Shown: positions 33,918-42,893 of the stretch, one piece after another
Position numbering within the stretch: position 1 is the first letter of the stretch
Layout: each line of letters opens with the position of its first letter
NCBI RefSeq assembly: GCF_024169245.1
Contig: NZ_JALJWP010000001.1
Coordinates: 4,403,501-4,467,500 of the forward strand
Direction of reading: 5' to 3'
Source: Pseudomonas koreensis
GTDB taxonomy: Bacteria; Pseudomonadota; Gammaproteobacteria; Pseudomonadales; Pseudomonadaceae
Length of the DNA: 64,000 bases
Notes under the pieces: model-generated
Told to the model about the DNA's origin: nothing
The model's database searches: none
What the model saw: the letters and a program-made list of their open reading frames with translations, nothing else
Made by a program: the position numbers and the translations under genes

Positions 33918-36900
33918 TTACAGTTTCTCCACGTTGACCAGGAATGACTTGGATTCCGGGGTCTGAGTGTTGCCATCGCCGAGGAACGGCACCAGTGTGT
34001 TGGTCAGGTAACCGTGGCGCGTCAGCCCGGTGAACCCCCAATGCAGCGGGATGCCGATCTGATGCACGACCTGGCCGTTGACCTGCAGCGGCCGGATGCG
34101 TTTGGTCACCACCGCGACCGCTTCGATAAAGCCGCGCTTGCAGCTGACCCGCACGCGATCACCGGCAGCGATGCCCTTCTCGTTCGCCAGCACTTCGCCG
34201 ATTTCCACGAACTGCTCGGGCTGGGCAATCGCGTTCAACTTGCAGTGCTTGCTCCAGAAATGGAAATGCTCGGTGAGCCGGTAGCTGGTGCCGGCGTACG
34301 GGTAGTCCTTGGCCTCACCGAGGGTTTCCCAGACCGAATCGAAGATCCGCGCCGCCGGGTTGCTGGTGGCCTTCTTGTTCTGCGGGTGCAGCGGATTGAT
34401 GCCGATCGGCGTTTCGAACGGCTCGTAGTGCTCGGGGAATGGCCCTTCGTTCATCTTGTCGACGGCGAAGAACCGCGCCACGCCTTCGGGGTTCATGATG
34501 AACGGATTCATCCCGGCTTCCGGCGGCACGTCGGCCTTGTAGTCCGGCACGTCGGTGCCGGTCCAGGTCTTGCCGTTCCACCACACCAGACGCTTTTTCG
34601 GGTCCCACGGTTTGCCCGCCGGGTCCGATGAGGCGCGGTTGTAGAGAATCCGCCGATTGGCCGGCCATGCCCACGCCCAGCCCTGATGCTGGTGCATGCC
34701 GAACGGATCGGCGTTGTCGCGCCGGGCCATCTGGTTACCGGCCTCGGTCCAGCTGCCGGCGAAGATCCAGCAACCGGACGCGGTGCTGCCGTCGTCCTTG
34801 AGCAAACCGAAACCTGCCAGTTGCGCCCCGGCCTTGACAGTGACGCCGCTGGCATCGGTGAAATCGCTGACCGCGGTGCCGTTGATTTCCCGCGCCAGTT
34901 CCTCCGGCGAAGGCTCGTCGGGGATCTTGTACGGCCACGACAGCTTGAGCAGCGGATCGGGAAACTTGCCGCCCTCGGTCTGATAACGCTGGCGCAGGCG
35001 CAGGAACAGTTCGCTCATGATGCGGATGTCGGTCTGCGCTTCGCCGGGGCCATCCGCGCCTTTCCAGTGCCATTGCAGCCAGCGGCTGCTGTTGACCAGC
35101 GAGCCGTCCTCTTCGGCAAAACAGGTAGTTGGCAGGCGAATCACTTCGGTCTGGATTTCCTCGGTTTTGACATCGTTGTACGGTCCGACGTTTTGCCAGA
35201 ACTCCGAAGTCTCCGTGGCCAGCGGGTCCATCACCACCAGCCACTTGAGCTTGGCCAATGCGCCCATTACGCGGTTCTTGTCCGGTAAGGCAGCGATCGG
35301 ATTGAAGCCCTGGCAGAAGTAGCCGTTGACCTTGCCCTGGCTCATCAGGTCGAACATTTTCAGCACGTCGTAATTGGGGATGTCGAGCTTTGGCAAATGG
35401 TCGAACAGCCAGTTGTTTTCGGCGGTGGCGTTGGCGCCGTACCAGGATTTCATCAGGCTGACGTGGAATTTGCTGTAGTTCTGCCAGTACGAGAGCTGCC
35501 CCGGTCTCAGCGGCACCTGCGTGCGTTTGAAGATGAACTGGCCGTAGTCCTGCTCGCTGTCGCTGGCCAGTGTGAGATAGCCGGGCAAGGCGTTGGACAG
35601 CAGGCCGAGGTCAGTCAGACCCTGGATGTTCGAATGCCCGCGCAAGGCGTTGACCCCACCACCGGGCATGCCGACGTTGCCCAGCAACAGTTGCACCATC
35701 GCCGCGCTGCGGATGATCTGCGCGCCGATCGAGTGCTGGGTCCAGCCGAGGGCGTAGAGAATCGTCATGGTCTTGCCCGGTGTCGAGCAAGTGGCGATCT
35801 CTTCCCAGATTTTCTGCATGGCGTCGACCGGCATGCCGCAGATCTGGCTGGCCAGGTCGATGTTGTAGCGGCTGTAATGCTGCTTCATCAGCTGATAGAC
35901 GCAGCGCGGGTCTTGCAGGGTCGGGTCAACCCGGACGAAACCGTCCTCGGCGAACTCGTAGCCCCAGCCGGACTTGTCGGTATAGCTGCGTTTTTCCGCG
36001 TCATAACCGCTGAACAGGCCGTCTTCGAAGCCATAGCCGGCTTTGACGATGAACGACACGTCGGTGTAATTGCGCACGTATTCGTGCTGGATCTTGTCCT
36101 CGGTCAGCAGGTAATTGATCAGCCCACCCATGAAGGCGATGTCGGTACCGGTGCGAATCGGCGCGTAATAGTCGGCCACCGAAGCGGTCCGGGTAAAACG
36201 CGGATCAACCACGATCAACCGCGCGGCGTTATGCGCTTTGGCCTCGGTCACCCATTTGAAGCCGCACGGATGCGCTTCTGCTGCGTTGCCGCCCATCACC
36301 AGGATCAGATTCGCGTTGGCGATATCGGTCCAGGTGTTGGTCATGGCACCACGGCCGTACGTCGGGGCAAGACTTGCCACCGTCGGGCCGTGTCAGACAC
36401 GCGCCTGGTTATCGAACCCCAGCAGGCCGAGGCTGCGAATCACCTTCTGGGTGATGTAGCCCGCTTCATTGGAGGCCGCCGACGCCGCGAGGAACCCGGT
36501 GGTCAGCCAGCGATTCACCGTTTGCCCGTTGTCATTTTTCTCGATGAAGTTGGCGTCGCGGTCGGCCTTCATCAGGTCGGCGATGCGATCGAGGGCTTCG
36601 TCCCAGTCGATGCGCGTCCATTCATTGCTGCCGGGCTTGCGCACCTGCGGGTACTGCAAGCGGCCGGGGCTGTGAATGAAATCGAGCAGGCCCGCGCCTT
36701 TCGGGCACAGGGTGCCGCGATTGACCGGGTGGTCGGCGTCGCCTTCGATGTGAATGATGTTTTGCGCCACGTTCTTGCCGGCATCGCCCTGGCTGTACAT
36801 GATCAAGCCGCAACCGACCGAGCAATACGGGCAGGTGTTGCGGGTTTCACGGGTGTGGGCGAGCTTGAAGTGGCGCACCTGCTCGGCGAAGGCCGCCGTC

Positions 36901-36983
36901 GGGGCCATGCCCAACGCGCCCAGGCTTGAGCCTGCAAGGCCGATACCGGCGACCTTGAAGAACTGACGACGGCTGAGATCCAT
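33918..36983 (-). CDS. fdnG: Formate dehydrogenase alpha subunit, selenoprotein
   Basis: A molybdopterin enzyme of 1021 residues that oxidises formate in the periplasm. The twin-arginine signal SRRQFFKVAG is at the N-terminus, followed by a [4Fe-4S] motif CPYCSVGCG. The reading frame contains one UGA at 36395-36393, residue 197, in the context NQARV-U-HGPTVASLAPTYGRGAMTN, the known active-site selenocysteine of this family. A conventional gene finder would split it into two ORFs at 36393. The ATG at 36983 has AGGAGTG upstream. It is the first gene of fdnGHI-fdhE. The presence of selA, selB and selC next door supports readthrough as Sec. Confidence 0.95.
36352..36395 (-). promoter_or_regulatory. 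SECIS element in fdnG
   Basis: Directly after the UGA the message can fold with apical stem GGCA / UGCC and loop AGUCU. E. coli fdnG has the loop GGUCU in the same position. It is bound by the C-terminal domain of SelB and defines the UGA as selenocysteine. Confidence 0.8.
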
Positions 36984-37121
36984 CGTGCACTCCTGATCAG
37001 GTGGAACCCGGTACTTGCGCCGGGCTTTATCTGGACAATCACGGTTGCAGCGCGACGGCGCTGACCTTTTGACTGTAGACAAAGACCTTGCCGATTGTGT
37101 GAAAACCGACCGTCGGGTGTT

Positions 37122-37215
37122 TCTGTAGGAGTGAGCCTGCTCGCGATAGCGGTATGTCAGAGACATATTTGCTGACTGACCCACCGCTATCGCGAGCAGG
37201 CTCACTCCTACAGGG
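37122..37215. repeat. REP pair (REPIN)
   Basis: Inverted REP cores at 37122-37152 and 37182-37215 in the divergent gap between fdnG and the MalY-like gene. The rest of 36984-37271 should contain both promoters; none is clear. Confidence 0.85.
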
Positions 37216-37271
37216 ACCGAGTTGCGCATAGAATGTCCACCAGGACCAATCCCGCCTTGACGAGACCGCGC

Positions 37272-38426
37272 ATGACTTTCGATTTTGACCAGCTGTTCGA
37301 CCGCCACCACACCGGCAGCACCAAGTGGAGCCGCTACCCGGCCGATGTGTTGCCGATGTGGGTTGCTGACATGGATTTTGCCGCGCCGCCGGTCATCATC
37401 GAAGCCTTGCAACAGCGCCTGCTGCACCCGCTGCTCGGTTACAGCGTCGCCCAAGACAACCTGCGTGAAGCCATCGTCACAGACCTGTGGAACAAGTACG
37501 CATGGCGGGTCAAGCCGCAGGAGCTGATCTTCCTGCCGGGCGTGGAATCCGGCTTCAACATGGCGCTCAAGGCCTTGGTGCAGGCGCAACAGAATGTCGT
37601 CGTGCAAGTGCCGAACTACCCGCCGCTGCGCCATGCGCCGGGGCATTGGGGTCTGAACAAAATCGAGCTGGAATTCAACGCCCAGGCCGATGGCACTTAC
37701 GCCACGCCGCTGGACGTACTACGTGAATCGCTGATCGGCGGCGGTGCCCTGCTGTTGAGCAACCCGCACAACCCGATCGGCAAGGTCTTCGACCGCGAGG
37801 AATTGCAGGCCATCGCAGACATCTGCGCAGCGCAGGACGCGTGGATCATCTCCGACGAAATCCACGCCGAGCTGTGCTTCGACGGCCGCGTGCACATTCC
37901 CACCGCCTCGCTGAGCCCGGAGATTTCCAAACGCACGATCACCCTGATGTCGGCGAGCAAGGCCTACAACATCGCCGGCCTCAAAACCTCGTTCATGATC
38001 ATTCAGGACGCCGCCCTGCGCGAACGCGTCAACCACGCGCGCTGCGGCATGGTCGACAGCGTCAACCCGCTGGGCATGGAAGCCACCCGCGTCGCCTACA
38101 GCGAAGCCGGGCCGTGGCTCGCCGAATTGAAAACCTATCTGCAGGGCAACCGCGACTGGCTGGTGGACGCCGTGCGCACGCGCCTGCCGGGCGTGAGCAT
38201 CAATGTGCCACAGGGCACCTATCTGGCGTGGCTCGATTGCACGGCGCTGGACCTGCCCGACCCGCAGCGGTTCTTCCTCGAACAGGGCAAAGTCGGGCTG
38301 AGTGCCGGGCTGGATTTTGGTGATCAGCATCAGCAATTCGTGCGCCTGAACTTCGGCTGCCCGCGAGCGTTGCTTGAAGAAGGGATTGCGCGGATGGAGC
38401 GGGCTTTGATCAACCGCAATCTCTGA
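37272..38426 (+). CDS. MalY/PatB-like PLP-dependent C-S lyase
   Basis: A 384-residue fold-type I aminotransferase-like enzyme of the MalY/PatB group, probably a cystathionine beta-lyase or other cysteine-S-conjugate lyase. The PLP lysine is K230 (MSASKAYNIAGLK), with D195 in ISDEIHAEL and the SNPHNPIG motif at 163-170. The start at 37272 (MTFDFDQLFDRHH) matches the family. An upstream in-frame ATG at 37233 has no ribosome site. It stands alone between two REP pairs. Confidence 0.87.
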   Translation: MTFDFDQLFDRHHTGSTKWSRYPADVLPMWVADMDFAAPPVIIEALQQRLLHPLLGYSVAQDNLREAIVTDLWNKYAWRVKPQELIFLPGVESGFNMALKALVQAQQNVVVQVPNYPPLRHAPGHWGLNKIELEFNAQADGTYATPLDVLRESLIGGGALLLSNPHNPIGKVFDREELQAIADICAAQDAWIISDEIHAELCFDGRVHIPTASLSPEISKRTITLMSASKAYNIAGLKTSFMIIQDAALRERVNHARCGMVDSVNPLGMEATRVAYSEAGPWLAELKTYLQGNRDWLVDAVRTRLPGVSINVPQGTYLAWLDCTALDLPDPQRFFLEQGKVGLSAGLDFGDQHQQFVRLNFGCPRALLEEGIARMERALINRNL

Positions 38427-38439
38427 CTTCAAACAGATC

Positions 38440-38531
38440 CCCTGTAGGAGTGAGCCTGCTCGCGATAGCGGTCTGTCAGTCACATATTCCTGGCTGCCAG
38501 ACCGCTATCGCGAGCAGGCTCACTCCTACAG
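38440..38531. repeat. REP pair (REPIN)
   Basis: Inverted REP cores at 38440-38470 and 38500-38531 with matching inner arms AGCGGTCTGTCAG / CTGCCAGACCGCT. Confidence 0.85.
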
Positions 38532-38634
38532 TGGGACCGGTGTTCAGCAGAAATCCATCGCAAATCCGATCGAACTCAAGGCAAACCCGCCGGGTCAACC
38601 CGGAACACTGGCCTTGAAATCAGGAGACCCTGCG

Positions 38635-39492
38635 ATGACTGACTATCCAAAACCACCCTTCCCGAAACAAGCCCAACCGGTCCCCGGCTCGCAACGCAAG
38701 ATGGAACCGTATCCAGACTGCGGTGAGCAAAGTTACGTCGGGTCCGGCCGACTCGCCGGCAAAATTGCGCTGATCACCGGCGCCGACAGCGGCATTGGTC
38801 GCGCGGTGGCGATCGCCTTCGCCCGTGAGGGCGCCGATGTCGCCGTGGCTTATCTGAATGAACACGAAGACGCCAAAGAAACCGCACGCTGGGTCGAACA
38901 GGCCGGGCGTCAGTGCATCTTGCTGCCGGGCGATATTGCCGAGAAAGCCCAGTGCCAGGCGCTGGTCGACAAGACCGTCGAGCGCTTCGGTCGCATCGAC
39001 ATACTGGTCAACAACGCCGCGTTCCAGATGACCCACGAGAACTTCGAAGAAATTCCAGATGACGAATGGGTGATGACCTTCGATGTGAACATCACGGCCA
39101 TGTTCAGGATCTGCCAGGCGGCGCTCAAACACATGCGCCCCGGTTCATCGATCATCAACACCAGCTCGGTCAACTCGGACATGCCCAAGCCGACCCTGCT
39201 GGCCTACGCCACCACCAAAGGCGCGATCGCCAACTTCACCGGTGGCCTGGCGCAGATGCTCGGGCCGAAGGAAATTCGCGTCAACAGCGTTGCGCCTGGC
39301 CCGATCTGGACGCCGCTGATCGTCTCGACCATGCCTGACGAAGAAGTGCAGAACTTCGGCGGCAGCACCCCGCTCGGCCGTCCGGGCCAACCGGTGGAAG
39401 TCGCACCGATTTACGTGCTGCTGGCCTCCGACGAAGCCAGCTACATCACCGGTCAGCGCTACGGCGTCACCGGCGGCAAACCGATGCTGTAA
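38635..39492 (+). CDS. Short-chain dehydrogenase (YghA-like)
   Basis: An NAD(P)-dependent SDR of 285 residues with an extended N-terminus (residues 1-40, proline-rich) typical of the YghA / general-stress glucose-dehydrogenase-like group. It shows TGADSGIG at 48-55, ILVNNAAF, the serine in INTSSVNS, and YATTK. CAGGAGA precedes the ATG at 38635. The substrate is unknown; relatives reduce aldehydes or act on sugars and alcohols and are often stress-induced. Confidence 0.88.
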   Translation: MTDYPKPPFPKQAQPVPGSQRKMEPYPDCGEQSYVGSGRLAGKIALITGADSGIGRAVAIAFAREGADVAVAYLNEHEDAKETARWVEQAGRQCILLPGDIAEKAQCQALVDKTVERFGRIDILVNNAAFQMTHENFEEIPDDEWVMTFDVNITAMFRICQAALKHMRPGSSIINTSSVNSDMPKPTLLAYATTKGAIANFTGGLAQMLGPKEIRVNSVAPGPIWTPLIVSTMPDEEVQNFGGSTPLGRPGQPVEVAPIYVLLASDEASYITGQRYGVTGGKPML

Positions 39493-39579
39493 CCGTGCAG
39501 CAGAAAAACTGAACCCGAGCGGCATGACATCCCTCCATACCTGTAAGCGCCTACGGGCCATCAGGAACAGGAGGTTGTC

Positions 39580-40191
39580 ATGTCCGCCCCCCTCGTCAGA
39601 CTCTTCACCCAACCCAACTTCGCCTGGACCGATATCCGCCGCGAAGAAGAAACCAATCCGCGCCACTACCTCGCCCATCTGCTTTTACTCGCGTTGATCC
39701 CCGCCGTGTGCCTGTTCATCGGCACCACCTATGTCGGCTGGAGCCTCGCCGTCGGTGAAAACGTGCGCCTGAGCACGGCCAGCGCGCTGCAATTGAGCGT
39801 GTTGCTCTACGTGACGATTGTGGCCGGCGTGGCGATCATCGGCGGCTTCATTCGCTGGATGTCGCGTTCATTCGATGCGCGGCCGACGCTGAATCAATGC
39901 ATCGGTTTTGCCGCCTACACGGTGACGCCGTTTTTCATCGCCGGGATTGCCGGGCTGTATCCGAGCCGCTGGCTGGCGATTCTGGTACTCGGCGCGGCGT
40001 CGATCTATTCGACGTTCCTGCTGTTTGTCGGCCTGCCAACCTTTATGCATGAGCGCAAGGAACAGGGCCTGTTGTATTCGGCGTGCGTGTGGGGCGTCGG
40101 CCTGCTGGTGCTGGTGACCATGCTGGTGTCGATGATTCTGCTGTGGTTCAACGTGCTCATCCCCGAGTACCTGCGCACGACCGTGAGCTGA
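39580..40191 (+). CDS. Yip1 family inner-membrane protein
   Basis: A 203-residue protein with five hydrophobic segments, at about 34-54, 71-91, 108-128, 131-151 and 165-187. The N-terminus FTQPNFAWTDIRREEETNP is typical of the Yip1-domain (YohC-like) family. The role is unknown. It has an excellent AGGAGGT ribosome site and precedes the antiporter by 42 bases, so they may be cotranscribed. Confidence 0.83.
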   Translation: MSAPLVRLFTQPNFAWTDIRREEETNPRHYLAHLLLLALIPAVCLFIGTTYVGWSLAVGENVRLSTASALQLSVLLYVTIVAGVAIIGGFIRWMSRSFDARPTLNQCIGFAAYTVTPFFIAGIAGLYPSRWLAILVLGAASIYSTFLLFVGLPTFMHERKEQGLLYSACVWGVGLLVLVTMLVSMILLWFNVLIPEYLRTTVS

Positions 40192-40233
40192 CCCGGTGCG
40201 CCTGTCCTTGAAAGTTTATTGCAGTGAGCCGTC

Positions 40234-41577
40234 ATGAGTTTCGGCGTATGGGTTGCGGTGCTCGGCGCCGTGCTGCTGATGCTGGCCCTGACGTCGTCGT
40301 GGTTGCGCTGGATGCCGGTCACCACTTCAGCGGTGTGCCTGCTGCTGGGCATCGCGATCGGCCCCAGCGGTCTCGACCTGCTGAAACTGTCGCTGGAAGA
40401 ATCGTCGTTGTGGATGGAGCACCTGACGGAAGTCGCGGTGCTCTTTTCCTTGTTCGTCTGCGGGCTGAAGCTGCGTTTGCCACTGACCAACAAAACCTGG
40501 CGCATTGCGTTCGGCCTGGCGGGGCCGGTGATGATCCTGACCATCATCGGTGTATGTCTGTTGCTGCACTGGGGCCTGCAATTGGCGTGGGGGCCTTCGC
40601 TGCTGATCGGCGCGATGCTGGCGCCGACCGACCCGGTGCTCGCCGCGCTGGTGCAGGTCAACGATGCGCAGGACGTCGACAGCGTGCGCTTCGGTCTCTC
40701 CGGTGAGGCGGGTCTCAACGATGGCGTGGCCTTCCCTTTCGTGATTCTCGGGCTGCTGTTGCTGCACGGTGACGGCAGCGCCGGCGAGTGGCAGCACTGG
40801 GTGATTCGCAGTCTGTTGTGGGCGGTGCCGGCGGGTTTGCTCACCGGTTACTGGATGGGCCGCGGCATCGGCCGCATCGCCCTGTCGCTGCGTATTCACA
40901 ACGAGGACAGCACCCTCGGCCCCAACGATTACCTGACCCTCGCGCTGATCGCGCTGTCATACGTGGTCGCCGACGCCATTGGCGGCTACGGCTTCCTTGC
41001 AGTGTTTGCCGCCGGCCTCGGCCTGCGTCAGGAAGAAGTGAAATCTACCGGCATCACCCAAGTGCCTGCCGAGCATCTGGTACAACCGGTGGTCGGCCAT
41101 CAGAACGTCGAACCGGAGAACGCCGTGCATGGCGACACCGAACAGCTGGAAGACAGCCAGGTCGCGGCGGGGATCATGATGGGCGACATGCTCGCCTTCG
41201 GCGGTCTGGTCGAGCGGGCGATGGAAGTATTCCTGGTGACCTTGCTTGGCGTCGTGCTGATTGCGCACTGGGACTGGCGTGCGCTGTGGATCGGCGCCGC
41301 GCTGTTCTGCGTGATCCGTCCGTTGAGTGTGGCGCTGATGCCGTGGGGCAAGCTGCTCAGCGGGCCGCAGCGTTTGTTGATCGGCTGGTTCGGCATACGT
41401 GGGATCGGCAGCCTGTTTTATCTGTTCTTCGCCCTGAACCATGGCCTGGATTCTGACGTGGCCAAGGTCTGCACCGACATCACCCTGTCGGTGGTGGCCC
41501 TGAGCATTTTGCTGCATGGCATCAGTACGCAGCCGATGCTGGCGCGGTATGAAAGCTTGAAGCAACGAAAAAGCTGA
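40234..41577 (+). CDS. CPA1-type cation:proton antiporter
   Basis: A 447-residue NhaP/CPA1 family exchanger with about 12 hydrophobic segments. The ion-binding region shows T132-D133-P134 (LAPTDPVLAAL) and GEAGLNDGVAFPF (E158, N162, D163). It probably exports Na+ or K+ in exchange for protons. There is no long C-terminal domain; a hydrophilic loop of about 60 residues (around 270-320) is longer than usual. Confidence 0.88.
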   Translation: MSFGVWVAVLGAVLLMLALTSSWLRWMPVTTSAVCLLLGIAIGPSGLDLLKLSLEESSLWMEHLTEVAVLFSLFVCGLKLRLPLTNKTWRIAFGLAGPVMILTIIGVCLLLHWGLQLAWGPSLLIGAMLAPTDPVLAALVQVNDAQDVDSVRFGLSGEAGLNDGVAFPFVILGLLLLHGDGSAGEWQHWVIRSLLWAVPAGLLTGYWMGRGIGRIALSLRIHNEDSTLGPNDYLTLALIALSYVVADAIGGYGFLAVFAAGLGLRQEEVKSTGITQVPAEHLVQPVVGHQNVEPENAVHGDTEQLEDSQVAAGIMMGDMLAFGGLVERAMEVFLVTLLGVVLIAHWDWRALWIGAALFCVIRPLSVALMPWGKLLSGPQRLLIGWFGIRGIGSLFYLFFALNHGLDSDVAKVCTDITLSVVALSILLHGISTQPMLARYESLKQRKS

Positions 41578-41761
41578 TTCTTCCAGCCCTGCGTTTTGCC
41601 GGAAATCATCGAAGATTTTTCTGCAAAAAAATGGATCGTCGAGCGCGCCCCAAGGGTCACAACTTTAACCGCGCCAATCATCCAGCGCGGCCCGGCAGGT
41701 TCGGTTCCCCTGCGGTGAACAGCCTGGTCAACGGAACCCCGACAAGATTAAGGTTACAGTC

Positions 41762-42055
41762 ATGAACGAATGCTCGACTCCTGCGCAAATCAAGGCTTGC
41801 AGAGCTCTGGCTCTGGAACGCAATCGTCAACTGTTCGAAGAAGCCCACGAACTGAACCGAGCGGCAAATGCGCTGCTGGAGCAGACTCCGACCGACTTTG
41901 AACGCTTTGAGCAATACCGGGCACTGCGCAAGAAAGCCGATGCGAAATTTGAAGATGCGATTGATCACTTGTGTGTACTGAATGAGGATTTCCCGCCGAT
42001 TCCGACTGCTGTGCAGCATGCTGTCAGTACGCGGCGTGAGCTTGAAACTGCGTAA
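41762..42055 (+). CDS. Hypothetical 97-residue protein
   Basis: A small, charged, mainly helical protein (RNRQLFEEAHELNRAANALLEQ, YRALRKKADAKFEDAIDHL), perhaps a short coiled coil. No family is recognised. TTAAGGT lies eight bases before the ATG. It is followed directly by a CCCCTCACCC-ended repeat, five bases after the stop. Confidence 0.65.
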   Translation: MNECSTPAQIKACRALALERNRQLFEEAHELNRAANALLEQTPTDFERFEQYRALRKKADAKFEDAIDHLCVLNEDFPPIPTAVQHAVSTRRELETA

Positions 42056-42064
42056 TAAAAGTCA

Positions 42065-42233
42065 AAAGCCCCTCACCCTAGCCCTCTCCCGGAGGGAGAG
42101 GGGACTGACCGGGGTGTTCTTGCGTATCACACCGACCTGAAATACCGCGCCGAACTCAGGCTTTGAATACAACCGAGATCTGCTCCCTTTCCCCCTCGCC
42201 CCCTTGGGGGAGAGGGCTGGGGTGAGGGGGTAA
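42065..42233. repeat. CCCCTCACCC-ended intergenic repeat, 1 unit
   Basis: One unit bounded by CCCCTCACCCTAGCCCTCTC and the inverted GGCTGGGGTGAGGGG. The interior ACACCGACCTGA matches the units at 4084. Confidence 0.75.
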
Positions 42234-42281
42234 ATCTGACTAACACCACAAAATCCCGCACCTACCCCCGACCAACCCACC

Positions 42282-42815
42282 TCAAGGATTGGTCACCTGA
42301 ATAAACACCGCATACACCCCCAACATCACCCAGAACGTCGCAAATATCCAAGGCGTGCGCACCGAGAACAGCAGCGACTTGCGATAGCCCTTGTGGCTCG
42401 ATTCCATCTCACTGAACAGCGGCGATTCGTCGTAGGCCGCGCCCATCAGCGGCTCGCTGTGCAGCAACTGGCTCTGCTTGAAATGCCAGTGATCGATGAT
42501 GTCGTACGCCGCACGAATTCCGGGCCAGGCGTTCAGTGAACTGAGCACCCCGAGCATCGCCAGGAACGGCGGCACGACGAGGGTGAACATCTTGCCCCAC
42601 TCCGGATTGAGGTTGGCCATGCACGAGGCGAAGGCGATCACCAGAAACGACTGCGCCGCCAGATAGGCGTCGGTGCGGTTGGCGAGGATGCTGGTTTCGT
42701 ACTGGATTTCCCGGCGGTAGAAATCCAGCCGTTCCTTGGGTGAGCCAAACATCTTGGCGTCGTGTTCGGCCAAGGCTTCTTCAGCAGCGCTTGGCTGGGT
42801 CAATATGCGAGGCAA
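42282..42815 (-). CDS. Putative membrane protein of unknown function
   Basis: A 177-residue protein with hydrophobic segments at about 53-70, 75-95 and 152-172, separated by a polar stretch. The N-terminal part (KERLDFYRREIQYETSILANRTDAYLAAQSFL) recalls SLATT-like membrane domains, but I cannot assign it. The start is a TTG at 42815, chosen because GGAGGG lies nine bases upstream. An internal ATG (MFGSPKERL) is the alternative. Confidence 0.65.
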   Translation of the reverse strand: MPRILTQPSAAEEALAEHDAKMFGSPKERLDFYRREIQYETSILANRTDAYLAAQSFLVIAFASCMANLNPEWGKMFTLVVPPFLAMLGVLSSLNAWPGIRAAYDIIDHWHFKQSQLLHSEPLMGAAYDESPLFSEMESSHKGYRKSLLFSVRTPWIFATFWVMLGVYAVFIQVTNP

Positions 42816-42893
42816 GAGACGTGCCCTCCAAAAGTGAACAAGACCTTTTGAAAGGCAAGCGTCAGGAGTAGTTCAGCCGGATCGACCAGCGCG

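Noticed and set aside
33918..36983. Frameshift or nonsense pseudogene in the formate dehydrogenase alpha gene
   Set aside because: The interrupting codon is UGA at the known selenocysteine position with a SECIS-like hairpin, and selABC lie nearby.
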